A program made the position numbers and the translations under genes. The notes under the pieces are model-generated. The model did no database searches and had not been told where the DNA came from. It saw nothing but the letters and a program-made list of their open reading frames with translations. Positions 27,815 through 39,999 of a stretch of DNA of 64,000 bases are shown here, one piece after another. Location: the NCBI RefSeq assembly GCF_000348785.1, contig NC_020520.1, positions 2,232,001-2,296,000 on the forward strand, read 5' to 3'. This DNA is from Ilumatobacter coccineus YM16-304. Its GTDB lineage: Bacteria; Actinomycetota; Acidimicrobiia; Acidimicrobiales; Ilumatobacteraceae. Numbering within the stretch: the stretch's first letter is position 1; each line of letters opens with the position of its first letter.

Positions 27815-29518
27815 GTGACCGACCTGCTCGACACCGACGCGCCCGCGCACGGCGACGACGTCGAACCCGCCGTGTCGCCGACGCTTCGCCAACGCGTCGA
27901 GGCATGGGTGTTCGGCGTCACCGCGGCGCAGGCGGTGCTGGCGTCGATCGTCGTGTTGTACGTGTGGTACTTCACGCAGCGCTCGCTCGACATCCACCAC
28001 GCGCTCGGCACGGCGAGCTACGACTCGGCGCTCTACGACCAGGGCGTGTGGTTGCTGTCGCGCGGCGAGGCACCGTTCGTCACGCTCATGGGGCGCAACC
28101 TGTTCGGCGACCACACGTCGTTCGTGCTGCTCCTGCTCGTGCCCTTCTACTGGATCTGGCCGGCGGCCGGCGTGCTGTTCTTCGCACAGTCGGCGGCCAT
28201 CGGGGCCGGTGCGATTCCGGTGTTCCTGTACGGCCGTCGGCGCCTCGGCAGCGAATGGCTGGCGCTGTTGGCCGCCGCCGGGTATCTCGTGCACCCGGCC
28301 ATCGGCTGGACGAATCTCGAGAACTTCCATCCCGACGCCTTCCTCGGCGTGTTCGTCGGGTTCGCGATCTACGCCGCGCTCGAACACAAGTGGCGGATGT
28401 ACCTGGTGTTCGTCGTCCTCGCGCTGTCGGTGAAGGAGGACGCCTCGCTGGTGCTCGTGCCGCTCGGGGTCTGGGTCGGCGTCAAGCGAAGCTGGAAGAT
28501 CGGGCTGGCCACCGTGCTGGGCAGCGTGGCGTTCATGGCCGTGGCGATGTTCGTGGTGATGCGTGGTCTGATCGGCGTGCCGACCCGCAACACCTGGCGG
28601 TTGCCGTTCAGCCGTGAGGGCGACGGCACGCTGCGAGCGGGTCTGCGCATCGTCGACACCGCGGTCACCAACCCGACCGACCTGGTCGACCATCTGCGCA
28701 GCGACGGACGACCGTGGTACCTCTGGCAGATGACCGCGCCGTTCGCCTGGCTGTTCCTCCGCCTGCCGACCGTGGCAGCGATCAGCGGTCTCGTCCTGTT
28801 CACCAACATCCTCAGCACGTTCTGGTACCAGTACCAGATCGAGTACCACTACGCGCTCGTTGCCGTGCCCGCGTTGAGTCTCGGGACGATCCACGCGATC
28901 GGCGCGATGCGCGAGCGGCGCGAGGTGCTGCTCGAAGACCCGGTCGAACACCCCGACGGCTCAGCGACCGACCGCAGCGTTGGCGTTGGTGCCGAAGCCG
29001 GAGATGCCGAGGGCGCTGGCCCGGTTGCCGTCGCGGCGCCTCGGTCGGTCACGGTGCCGGTGCGAGCCATCGCCATCGCCGTGCTCGCAGCGTCGTCGCT
29101 GGTCGGCTCGTACCTCTGGTCACCCGTGCCGTGGGGGCGGACCGAGCTGTTCTACGGACAGCCCGACAACGACTGGGCGAACGCCGCTCGCGACCTGATC
29201 GAACTGGTGCCCGGCGACGCCGTGTTGTCGGCGCACTATCGCATCACGCCCCACACGGCGCACCGGACCGAGATCTACCAGTTCCCCACGCCGTTCCGAT
29301 CGGTGCTCTACGGCCCGAACGGCAACGTCGACGGGCCACGGATTCCCGACCGGGCCGAGCGGGTCGAGTACGTGCTGCTCCCGGTGACCACCGACGCGTA
29401 TCCCCACGACGACTGGCTGCTGATCCAGGAGGCGTTCGACCTCGTCGACGCCAACGACCACTGGATCCTCTACGAGCGCGATTTCGACATCCCGCTCCCG
29501 CCCGAACGCGGGAGTTGA
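27815..29518 (+). CDS. DUF2079 multi-pass membrane protein
   Basis: 567 aa with about 9-10 membrane segments from residue 35 on (ASIVVLYVWYFTQ, FVLLLLVPFYWIW, GVLFFAQSAAIGAGAIPVFL and others). HPAIGWTNLENFHPDAFLGV and the acidic ALSVKEDASL are typical of the DUF2079 family, which resembles membrane glycosyltransferases. A Gly/Ala-rich loop (about 385-410) splits the protein before one more TM and a soluble C-terminal domain. The GTG is chosen as the last start before the globular part. Function is unknown. Confidence 0.75.
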   Translation: MTDLLDTDAPAHGDDVEPAVSPTLRQRVEAWVFGVTAAQAVLASIVVLYVWYFTQRSLDIHHALGTASYDSALYDQGVWLLSRGEAPFVTLMGRNLFGDHTSFVLLLLVPFYWIWPAAGVLFFAQSAAIGAGAIPVFLYGRRRLGSEWLALLAAAGYLVHPAIGWTNLENFHPDAFLGVFVGFAIYAALEHKWRMYLVFVVLALSVKEDASLVLVPLGVWVGVKRSWKIGLATVLGSVAFMAVAMFVVMRGLIGVPTRNTWRLPFSREGDGTLRAGLRIVDTAVTNPTDLVDHLRSDGRPWYLWQMTAPFAWLFLRLPTVAAISGLVLFTNILSTFWYQYQIEYHYALVAVPALSLGTIHAIGAMRERREVLLEDPVEHPDGSATDRSVGVGAEAGDAEGAGPVAVAAPRSVTVPVRAIAIAVLAASSLVGSYLWSPVPWGRTELFYGQPDNDWANAARDLIELVPGDAVLSAHYRITPHTAHRTEIYQFPTPFRSVLYGPNGNVDGPRIPDRAERVEYVLLPVTTDAYPHDDWLLIQEAFDLVDANDHWILYERDFDIPLPPERGS

Positions 29519-29523
29519 CGGCG

Positions 29524-29538
29524 TCGCTCCCGGAGCGA
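29524..29538. terminator. Hairpin between convergent genes
   Basis: TCGCTCC, one C, then GGAGCGA form a perfect 7-bp stem 6 nt after the DUF2079 stop and 18 nt from the end of the convergent amidohydrolase gene. The core resembles the hairpin in the 56-bp repeats at 5751-5918. Confidence 0.5.
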
Positions 29539-29555
29539 GGTCGTCGACGTGCCGG

Positions 29556-31268
29556 TCAACGGGGGCCGCGGATGAGGCGGCCAGGGAGTTCGCCGGTGAA
29601 CTCGTCGTGGTCGACGGTCTGCACGCCGTTGACGAACGTTGCCACGTAGCCGTCGGCCTTCTGCACCAGTCGCCGGGCGCCACCGGGCAGGTCGTAGGCC
29701 ATGCGCGGTGGGCCGAACGTGAGCCGGTCGTAGTCGATCAGGTTGAGGTCGGCTCGCATCCCCGGAGCGACCAGGCCGCGATCGCCGAGGCCGTAGAGCT
29801 CGGCGGTCTGACGGGTCTGGCGATGCACGACCAGTTCGAGCGGCAGCGTGGGACCGCGGCGGCGGTCGCGGGTCCAGTGCGTGAGCATGAACGTGGGTGT
29901 TCCGCCGTCGCAGATGACCCGACAGTGCGCGCCGGCGTCGGCGAGACCCATCCGGGTCGACGGGTGCTGGTGCGCTTCGTACTGGAACGAGAGGTCGCCG
30001 TAGGCGTAGTTGAAGAACGGGGTGAGGATCATCCCGTGGCCGCCGTGAGCGCAGAGCTGGTCGACGATGAGGTCGATCGGGTGCGTGCCGGTGCGAGCCG
30101 CGACCGCCTCGATCGAATCGGACGCTTCGGGTTCGTAGTCGATGTCGCCGTCGTCGACCGCCCACCAGCTGCCGATCGCGTCGAGGACGACCTTGCGGAA
30201 CAGTCCGCCGTCGTCGGGCTCGACGCGCAGCGCCGCCCGCAGTTCGCTGCCCGACAGCGCGGCCACACGCTCGTCGAGCGGCAGGTCGCGAATCGAGGCG
30301 TAGGCCGGGTGGAAGTCGAGGGGATTGAAACTGCCTTCGAGGCACATGAGGAGGCCGACGACTCGGCCGGCCACCTGGGCAACGATCGGCACACCGTCGG
30401 CTCGGGCCTCGTCGAGCAGACGCAGCACGTCACGCCAGAGATCGGGGGCGCTGTTGGGCTGGTTGAGATTGACGCTCACGGTACGGCCGGTCCGCTCGGC
30501 GATCGCTCGCATCCACGGCCACTCGGCGGTGGGCACGTCGACGTGCTCGGGGGCGAACTGGAACACGCCGTGCCCGGCGCGAGCGAGCGCATCGGCGATG
30601 CCGAGCAGTTCGTCGGCGGCGGCGTGCGTGCCCGGAACGAGCTCACCCGACAGCGACTTGTGCAAGGGGGTGCGCGACGTCGAGAAGCCGAGCGCTCCCG
30701 CTCGCAACCCGGATTCGACGATGGCCGCCATCGCGGCGATGTCGTCGGGGGTCGCGGCCTCGTTGTCGGCACCGCGGTCGCCCATGACGTACCCGCGCAC
30801 CGGGCCGTGGGCGATCTGGGCGCCGAGGTCGATCGCGTAGTTGCGAGCGTCGAGCGAGTCGAGGAACTCCTCGAAGCTCTCCCAGCTCCACTGCATGCCT
30901 TCGGTCATCGCCGAGCCGGGGATGTCTTCCACGCCCTCCATGAGCTCGATCAGCCACTCGTGGCGGTCGGGAGCGGCGGGAGCGAACCCGACGCCGCAGT
31001 TCCCCATCACCACCGACGTGACGCCGTGCCACGACGACGGCGTGAGGTACGGGTCCCACGATGCCTGTGCGTCGTAGTGCGTGTGCACGTCGACCCAGCC
31101 GGGGGTGAGGAGGAGCCCGTCGGCGTCGATCGTTCGCTTCGCTCGACCTGATCTGCCCGGCGCATCGACCGCAGCGATCGTGCCGGCGTCGACGGCGACA
31201 TCGGCGAGTCGTTGCTCGGCTCCGGATCCGTCGACCAGCGAGGCTCCGCGAATCACCAGTTCATGCAT
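29556..31268 (-). CDS. Amidohydrolase family protein (D-aminoacylase-like)
   Basis: 570 aa, the amidohydrolase superfamily with the metal motif GWVDVHTHYDAQASWD at about 58-73. Further conserved parts are VVMGNCGVGFAPAAPDRHEWL, ALGFSTSRTPLHKS, DAGAHCRVICDGGTPTFMLT with the late catalytic Asp, and APGMRADLNLIDYDRL at the end of the barrel. This pattern matches N-acyl-D-amino-acid deacylases and related enzymes; the true substrate is open. GGAG precedes the ATG at 31268. It is divergent from pyrR. Confidence 0.8.
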   Translation of the reverse strand: MHELVIRGASLVDGSGAEQRLADVAVDAGTIAAVDAPGRSGRAKRTIDADGLLLTPGWVDVHTHYDAQASWDPYLTPSSWHGVTSVVMGNCGVGFAPAAPDRHEWLIELMEGVEDIPGSAMTEGMQWSWESFEEFLDSLDARNYAIDLGAQIAHGPVRGYVMGDRGADNEAATPDDIAAMAAIVESGLRAGALGFSTSRTPLHKSLSGELVPGTHAAADELLGIADALARAGHGVFQFAPEHVDVPTAEWPWMRAIAERTGRTVSVNLNQPNSAPDLWRDVLRLLDEARADGVPIVAQVAGRVVGLLMCLEGSFNPLDFHPAYASIRDLPLDERVAALSGSELRAALRVEPDDGGLFRKVVLDAIGSWWAVDDGDIDYEPEASDSIEAVAARTGTHPIDLIVDQLCAHGGHGMILTPFFNYAYGDLSFQYEAHQHPSTRMGLADAGAHCRVICDGGTPTFMLTHWTRDRRRGPTLPLELVVHRQTRQTAELYGLGDRGLVAPGMRADLNLIDYDRLTFGPPRMAYDLPGGARRLVQKADGYVATFVNGVQTVDHDEFTGELPGRLIRGPR

Positions 31269-31320
31269 GAATTTCTCCGTCCAGTCCGTCGAGAAGGATG
31301 TCGTTCACCGTAGCCCGTGC

Positions 31321-31376
31321 TACCTTGCCGTTCTGCCCGTCAAGTGAGTCCCGAGAGGCTCATACGGAAAGGAAAA
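31321..31376 (+). promoter_or_regulatory. pyrR leader with a PyrR-binding loop
   Basis: A TACCTT at 31321-31326 is a possible -10. The transcript would carry a stem TGAG/CTCA at 31345-31362 around the loop TCCCGAGAGG. This fits the PyrR RNA-binding consensus AGUCCNGNGAGGCU. The Shine-Dalgarno AAAGGA follows within 15 nt, with no terminator between, which suggests translational repression rather than attenuation. Confidence 0.7.
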
Positions 31377-31907
31377 ATGAACGAATCCCGTGAACCACGG
31401 GAGCCCAAGTCGGTCTTGGGCTCTGACGATGTGCGCCGAGCGACGACTCGGATGGCACACGAGATCATCGAACGAAACCAGGGCCTCGATGGCGTGGCCC
31501 TGATCGGCATCCAGACCGGTGGCGTCTGGGTCGCCGACGCACTGGGCGGCGAGATCGCCCGTATCGACCCCGACTCGGCGGTTCCCGTCGGCTCGATCGA
31601 CGCATCGCTCTACCGCGACGACATCGGCCTCCGGCCCGTGTCACCCGCCGCGGTGAGCGACATTGACTTCGACATCGACGGCATCACCATCGTCCTCGTC
31701 GACGACGTGCTCTTCACCGGGCGCACCGTCCGAGCGGCGCTCGACGCGCTCGCCGACTACGGCCGACCTCGAGCGGTCCAGCTCGCTGTGGTCGTCGACC
31801 GCGGTCACCGCGAACTGCCGATCCGACCCGACTACGTCGGCAAGAACCTGCCCACCAGCAGCGACGAGAACGTCGCGGTCACCGCCGACGGGGTGGTCAT
31901 CTCGTGA
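31377..31907 (+). CDS. pyrR: Bifunctional pyr operon regulator / uracil phosphoribosyltransferase
   Basis: 176 aa. The PRPP-binding motif is TIVLVDDVLFTGRTVRAALD (about 101-120), with LIGIQTGGVWVADAL as the PPi loop and VVVDRGHRELPIRPDYVGKN as the RNA-binding and active-site region. It senses UMP and binds its own leader. First gene of the pyrimidine operon. Confidence 0.93.
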   Translation: MNESREPREPKSVLGSDDVRRATTRMAHEIIERNQGLDGVALIGIQTGGVWVADALGGEIARIDPDSAVPVGSIDASLYRDDIGLRPVSPAAVSDIDFDIDGITIVLVDDVLFTGRTVRAALDALADYGRPRAVQLAVVVDRGHRELPIRPDYVGKNLPTSSDENVAVTADGVVIS

Positions 31908-31910
31908 TCG

Positions 31911-31950
31911 CCCCCGTCATTCCGTGTCAGACACCGATTGGCGGGGGAGT
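31911..31950. other. Inverted repeat between pyrR and pyrB
   Basis: GTGTC-A-GACAC flanked by CCCCC and GGGGG arms. CCGTCATTC and GATTGGCGGGG are shared with the TTCG-type hairpins at 10951-11055, so this may be a diverged relative, or a processing site inside the operon. Confidence 0.4.
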
Positions 31951-31956
31951 GGCGCG

Positions 31957-32919
31957 ATGAGTCGCTCGCTGTTGTCGATCGAGGAACTCGGGGCCGACGG
32001 TGTACACCGCATCCTCGAACTGGCCGACACCATGGCCGAGGTCAACCGACGCCCCAACCCGAAGGTGCCCGCGTTGCGCGGCAAGACGGTGTGCAGCGTG
32101 TTCTTCGAGGACTCGACCCGCACCCGGCTCAGCTTCGAGACGGCGGCCAAGCGGCTCTCCGCCGACACGATGACCTTCGCCGTGTCACAGTCGAGCTTGA
32201 GCAAAGGCGAGAGCCTGAAAGACACGATCGAGACGATCGCCGCGATGGGCGTCGACGCGTTCGTCATCCGCCACGGCTCCACCGGCGCCCCGTGGCTGGT
32301 CGACAACTGGACGTCGGCGTCGGTCGTCAACGCCGGCGACGGCTGGCACGCCCACCCGACGCAGGCGCTGCTCGACATGTACACGGTGCGAACCGCACTC
32401 GGACGCACCGGCGGCTTCGACGGCCTGCGCGTGGCGATCGTCGGCGACATCAAGCACAGTCGAGTCGCCCGCTCGACCTCGGCGGCGTTCCACGCGATGG
32501 GCGCCGACGTCACGTGGGTCGCACCCCGCACGCTCCTTCCTCCGGTGTTCCACGAACACCACACCGAATCGCTCGACGACGTGATCGGTCCCGACGGCAG
32601 CGGCGTCGACGTGCTCTACATGCTGCGCATGCAGAACGAGCGGATGACCGAAGCACTCGTGCCGAACCTGCGCGAGTACACGAGCCGCTTCGGGCTCACC
32701 CCAGCCCGGGCCGCCCGCCTGGCGCCACACACGCTGATCATGCACCCGGGGCCGATCAACCGCGGCGTCGAGATCGCCGTCGATCCCGCCGAACTACCGG
32801 GCGCCGTCATCACCCAGCAGGTCACGAACGGCATCGCCGTCCGCATGGCCGTGCTCTTCGACCTGCTGTCGGCCGACGCCGACCCCACCTCCGACCTCGA
32901 ACGACCGGACTTCGCATGA
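31957..32919 (+). CDS. pyrB: Aspartate carbamoyltransferase, catalytic subunit
   Basis: 320 aa. The carbamoyl-phosphate site is FFEDSTRTRLSFETAAKRL; SLSKGESLKDT, DGWHAHPTQALLDMY, LRVAIVGDIKHSRVARS and LIMHPGPINRGVEI are the other signatures. No pyrI regulatory subunit is present, as usual in actinobacteria. GGGGGAG precedes the ATG at 31957. It overlaps pyrC by ATGA. Confidence 0.95.
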   Translation: MSRSLLSIEELGADGVHRILELADTMAEVNRRPNPKVPALRGKTVCSVFFEDSTRTRLSFETAAKRLSADTMTFAVSQSSLSKGESLKDTIETIAAMGVDAFVIRHGSTGAPWLVDNWTSASVVNAGDGWHAHPTQALLDMYTVRTALGRTGGFDGLRVAIVGDIKHSRVARSTSAAFHAMGADVTWVAPRTLLPPVFHEHHTESLDDVIGPDGSGVDVLYMLRMQNERMTEALVPNLREYTSRFGLTPARAARLAPHTLIMHPGPINRGVEIAVDPAELPGAVITQQVTNGIAVRMAVLFDLLSADADPTSDLERPDFA

Positions 32920-34211
32920 CCGACTCCACGTCCCTCCTCATCACCGGTGCGAACGTCATCGATGCCACCGGTGAACGACTCGCCGACGTGCGCATCGCCG
33001 ACGGCACGATCACCGACGTCGCCACCGGCCTGACCGCCGCCGACGGCGAACACCACATCGATGCCGCAGGGCTCACGCTCACACCAGGCTTCGTCGACCT
33101 CCACACCCACCTCCGTGAGCCGGGAAAGGAGGAGGCCGAGACGATCGAGACGGGTTCCCGTGCGGCCGCCAAGGGCGGGTACACCGCCGTGGTGGCGATG
33201 CCCAACACCGACCCGACGCAGGACTCGGTGAGCGTCGTCGACTTCGTTCGCCGACAGGGCCAGCTCGCCGGTCTGTGCGATGTGTACCCGTCGGGATCCA
33301 TCACCGTCGGTCGGCAGGGCACGCAGCTGACCCCGTTCGGCGAACTCTCCGAAGCCGGCGTGAAGCTGTTCACCGACGACGGCAACGGCGTGCAGGACGC
33401 GCTGCTCATGCGGCGAGCGTTCGAGTACGCCAAGGGGCTCGGCGTCACGATGGCGCAGCACTGCGAAGTCGAGCAACTGACCGGGGGAGCGGTGATGCAC
33501 GAAGGCGACTGCTGCAGCCATCTCGGCCTCCCCGGCTGGCCGTCGCTCGCCGAGGAATTGATGGTCCACCGCGACATCGAACTCGTTCGTCTGACCGGCG
33601 CACCGGCGCACTTCCTCCACCTGTCGACGATGAAGAGCGTCGAGTTGGTGCGGGCCGCCAAGGCCGACGGGCTGCCGGTGACCGCCGAGGCCACACCGCA
33701 CCACATCAGCCTGACCGACGAACTGCTCCGTTCGTACAGCGCGATCTACAAGGTGAACCCGCCGCTGCGCACGATGGACGACGTGACCGCCGTGCGCGAG
33801 GGGCTGCGCGACGGCACCATCGACGCGGTCGCCACCGACCATGCCCCGCATGTGCCCGAGAGCAAGGAGCAGCCGCTCGATCAGGCACCGCCCGGCATGC
33901 TCGGTCTCGAAACGGCGCTCGGCGTGTGCATTGCGCACCTCGACATGCCGCTCGTCGACATCGTCGCGGCGCTTTCGTGGAAGCCGGCGGCCATCGCCGG
34001 CATCGACGACGTGCACGGCCGCCCCGTGGCCGTCGGCGAGCCAGCCAACCTCACACTCTTCGATGCCGACGTGAGCTGGGAGGTCGTCCCCGCCGAGTTG
34101 GCCAGCAAGTCACGCAACACCCCCTTCGTCGGCGTCCCGCTCCGCGGGCGCACGACACACACGATCCTCGACGGCACGTTGACGGTCGAGAACGGAACTC
34201 CCACACGATGA
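32916..34211 (+). CDS. pyrC: Dihydroorotase
   Basis: 431 aa, the long type-I amidohydrolase form. It shows DLHTHLREPGKEEAETIETG with the HxH metal site, TDDGNGVQDALLMRRAFEYA, AQHCEVEQLTGGAVMHEG, AEATPHHISLTDELL and ATDHAPHVPESKEQP with the catalytic Asp. It cyclises carbamoyl-aspartate to dihydroorotate. Translationally coupled to pyrB. Confidence 0.95.
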   Translation: MTDSTSLLITGANVIDATGERLADVRIADGTITDVATGLTAADGEHHIDAAGLTLTPGFVDLHTHLREPGKEEAETIETGSRAAAKGGYTAVVAMPNTDPTQDSVSVVDFVRRQGQLAGLCDVYPSGSITVGRQGTQLTPFGELSEAGVKLFTDDGNGVQDALLMRRAFEYAKGLGVTMAQHCEVEQLTGGAVMHEGDCCSHLGLPGWPSLAEELMVHRDIELVRLTGAPAHFLHLSTMKSVELVRAAKADGLPVTAEATPHHISLTDELLRSYSAIYKVNPPLRTMDDVTAVREGLRDGTIDAVATDHAPHVPESKEQPLDQAPPGMLGLETALGVCIAHLDMPLVDIVAALSWKPAAIAGIDDVHGRPVAVGEPANLTLFDADVSWEVVPAELASKSRNTPFVGVPLRGRTTHTILDGTLTVENGTPTR

Positions 34212-34230
34212 GACGGAACCGACGCACCAC

Positions 34231-34268
34231 AATGAATGAACATTCGCTACGATGCATGAACATGCAGT
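34231..34268 (+). promoter_or_regulatory. Two ARG boxes straddling the carA -10
   Basis: Box 1 is TGAAT-GAAC-ATTCG (34233-34246; 9 of 10 arm bases match the classical TGAAT/ATTCA palindrome). Box 2 is a perfect TGCAT-GAAC-ATGCA (34253-34266). Their centres are 20 bp apart, the spacing of paired ArgR operators, and the two 18-bp boxes are separated by 2 bp. A TACGAT hexamer at 34248-34253 sits between them and is the likely -10. ArgR bound here would block transcription of carAB. Confidence 0.7.
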
Positions 34269-34287
34269 CCACTCGAAAGGCGTCGTC

Positions 34288-35415
34288 ATGACGGGGAAGA
34301 CGGGCAACGCGGTCACGGAAGGAGCGCTCGTCCTGGCCGACGGTTCGGTCTTCGAAGGCGAGCTCATCGGAGCGCACGTCCCCGTCTCGACCGGCGAGGT
34401 GGTGTTCAACACCGTGCTGAGCGGCTATCAGGAGGTCATCTCCGACCCGAGCTACGCCGGCCAGATCATCACCTTCACGTACCCGCACATCGGCAACTAC
34501 GGAATCAACGCCACCGACTTCGAGTCGGTCGGCACGTTCTGTCGTGGGGTGATCGTCCGCGATCTCGCTCGTCGGCACAGCAACTTCCGAGCGCAGTCCG
34601 ACCTCGGCTCGATGCTGTTCCAGCAGGGCGTGCCCGGCATCGCCGGCATCGACACCCGTCGGCTCACCCGGCTGATCCGTGACCACGGCGCCGTCCCCGG
34701 TGCGTTCGGCTCCGCGTCCGAGAGCGAACTGCTCGCGGCCGCACAGGCCGAACCCGGCACCGATGGCGTCGACCTGGTCAAGACGGTCACCACGCCGGTC
34801 GGCTACACCGTCCAGGCCACCGATCCCGCCAGCCGACGCACGATCGTGGCCATCGACTTCGGCATGAAGCGCAACATCGCCAACAACCTGGCTCGCTTCG
34901 GTCGTGTCGAAGTCGTCCCCGCCACCACGAGCGCCGGCGACATCCTGGCGATGGACCCGAGCGGCGTGTTCCTCTCCAACGGGCCGGGTGACCCGGCGAT
35001 GTCGCCGTACGCCGTCGACACCATTCAGGGCCTGCTCGGCGAGTTGCCGATCTTCGGCATCTGCCTCGGACACCAGTTGCTCAGCCGGGCCATCGGTGCC
35101 GACACCGTGAAGCTGCCGTTCGGCCACCACGGCGGCAACCACCCGGTGAAGAACCTGCTCGACCAGCGGATCGAGATCACGAGCCAGAACCACAACTTCG
35201 CCGTCGACGCGAGCACGCTCCCGTCGAACGCGGAGATGACCCACATCAACCTCAACGACGACGTGTGCGAAGGCATCCGTGTCGAGAGCGAGCGAGCGTT
35301 CAGCGTGCAGCACCACCCCGAGGCCAACCCCGGACCTCACGACGCCAACTACCTGTTCGACCAGTTCGCCGACCTGATGGATGCGTCGGCGTCGACCGGA
35401 AAGGCCGGTGCCTGA
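34288..35415 (+). CDS. carA: Carbamoyl-phosphate synthase small subunit
   Basis: 375 aa. N-terminal CPSase small domain ([20 protein letters not shown], then [19 protein letters not shown]) and a C-terminal class I glutaminase with the nucleophile Cys259 in [15 protein letters not shown] and the His-x-Glu pair in [16 protein letters not shown]. It supplies ammonia to CarB. GAAAGG lies 7 nt before the ATG at 34288. The dedicated promoter with ARG boxes suggests separate control from pyrRBC. Confidence 0.95.
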   Translation: MTGKTGNAVTEGALVLADGSVFEGELIGAHVPVSTGEVVFNTVLSGYQEVISDPSYAGQIITFTYPHIGNYGINATDFESVGTFCRGVIVRDLARRHSNFRAQSDLGSMLFQQGVPGIAGIDTRRLTRLIRDHGAVPGAFGSASESELLAAAQAEPGTDGVDLVKTVTTPVGYTVQATDPASRRTIVAIDFGMKRNIANNLARFGRVEVVPATTSAGDILAMDPSGVFLSNGPGDPAMSPYAVDTIQGLLGELPIFGICLGHQLLSRAIGADTVKLPFGHHGGNHPVKNLLDQRIEITSQNHNFAVDASTLPSNAEMTHINLNDDVCEGIRVESERAFSVQHHPEANPGPHDANYLFDQFADLMDASASTGKAGA

Positions 35416-35416
35416 C

Positions 35417-38749
<3,333 letters not shown>

Positions 38750-38774
38750 ACGTGACCGCACGAGTCGCCGGGTC

Positions 38775-39686
38775 ATGAGCGTCGACACCACCACGACCGT
38801 CGGCTCGATCACGCTGTCGTCGCCGGTGATGGCGGCGTCGGGCACCGCGGGCTACGGCACCGAGCTGGCGCCGTACTTCGACCTCGCGTCGATCGGTGCG
38901 ATCGTCACCAAGTCACTCGCACCGTTCGAGTGGGCCGGCAACCCGGCTCCCCGGGTGCACCCGACTCGCGACGGGATGATGAACGCCGTCGGGCTCCAGG
39001 GTCCGGGTGTCGAGTACTGGCTCGCGAACGTGTTGCCGGCACTGCTCGACACCGGTGCCACCGTCGTGGCGAGCATCTGGGGGCGTTCGCTCGACGACTA
39101 TCGACAGGCAGCCGAGCAGTTGTCGGCAGCGCCCGACGGTGTGGTCGCGGTCGAGGTGAACCTGTCGTGTCCGAACCTCGAAGGGCGCGGTTCGATCTTC
39201 GCCCACGATGCCGACCTCTCCGCCGCGGTGGTCGCTGCGACCGAGGTGTGCGGTCGGCCGCGCTGGGCGAAGCTCAGCGCCAACACCGATCGGATCATCG
39301 ACGTCGCAGCCAGCGTCGCCGACGCGGGTGCCGAGGCGGTCACGTGCGTCAACACCTTGCTGGGACTGGCCTACGACCCCGTCACGTTGCAACCCACCCT
39401 CGGCGCCGGCGGCGGGGGCTACTCCGGTCGGGCCATGCATCCGGTGGCCGTACGCGCCGTGTACGACGTCCACGCAGCGCTGCCGGAGTTGCCGATCATC
39501 GGCGTCGGCGGCATCGCGTCGGGCTGGGACGCGGCCGAGATGATGATCGCCGGAGCGACCGCGGTGCAGGTCGGAACGGCCACCTTCGCCGATCCGCGCG
39601 CGCCTCGCCGCGTCCACGACGAGTTGGTTGCGTGGGCGTCCGACCGCGGAGTTGCACGCACGGTCGATGTCAGCGCGCTACCGTGA
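38775..39686 (+). CDS. pyrD: Dihydroorotate dehydrogenase (class 1)
   Basis: 303 aa, an FMN TIM barrel. It shows VMAASGTAGYG at the N-terminus, NAVGLQGPGVEYWL, the active-site strand VEVNLSCPNLEGRG with a Cys rather than the Ser of membrane-bound class 2, and GVGGIASGWDAAEMMIAGATAVQVGTA. Length fits class 1B, which normally pairs with PyrK, but no pyrK is adjacent. It stands where many actinobacteria have pyrF. Confidence 0.88.
   Translation: MSVDTTTTVGSITLSSPVMAASGTAGYGTELAPYFDLASIGAIVTKSLAPFEWAGNPAPRVHPTRDGMMNAVGLQGPGVEYWLANVLPALLDTGATVVASIWGRSLDDYRQAAEQLSAAPDGVVAVEVNLSCPNLEGRGSIFAHDADLSAAVVAATEVCGRPRWAKLSANTDRIIDVAASVADAGAEAVTCVNTLLGLAYDPVTLQPTLGAGGGGYSGRAMHPVAVRAVYDVHAALPELPIIGVGGIASGWDAAEMMIAGATAVQVGTATFADPRAPRRVHDELVAWASDRGVARTVDVSALP
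39679..39684 (+). promoter_or_regulatory. Possible -10 for mihF
   Basis: TACCGT overlapping the end of pyrD, 6 nt before the ATG at 39691; a leaderless start is possible. Confidence 0.4.
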
Positions 39687-39690
39687 GTTC

Positions 39691-39999
39691 ATGGCAACAC
39701 CACCACCGTTGACTCCGGAGCAGCGGGCAGCTGCACTCGTCAAAGCGGCTGAAGCGCGGGCCGCTCGCGCCGAGATCAAGGCACGCCTCAAGATGGGGTC
39801 GATGTCGCTCAAGGAAGCGCTCGACTCCGACGACGGAAACGTCGGCAAATTGAAGGTCGTGTCGATGCTCGAATCGCTTCCGGGCGTCGGCAAAGTCAAG
39901 GCCCGCCGGCTCATGGAAGAGATCGGCATCGCCGACAACCGTCGTGTTCAGGGACTCGGGAATCAGCAGCGCAAAGCTCTGCTCGACGAACTCCATTGA
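39691..39999 (+). CDS. mihF: Actinobacterial integration host factor (mIHF)
   Basis: 102 aa. An N-terminal helix (LTPEQRAAALVKAAEARAAR) leads into the H2TH-like DNA-binding domain with MGSMSLKEALDSDD, MLESLPGVGKVKARRLMEEIGI and RRVQGLGNQQRKALL. It is a nucleoid protein unrelated to proteobacterial IHF. mihF-gmk-rpoZ is an actinobacterial signature order. The gmk start overlaps its stop. Confidence 0.92.
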   Translation: MATPPPLTPEQRAAALVKAAEARAARAEIKARLKMGSMSLKEALDSDDGNVGKLKVVSMLESLPGVGKVKARRLMEEIGIADNRRVQGLGNQQRKALLDELH

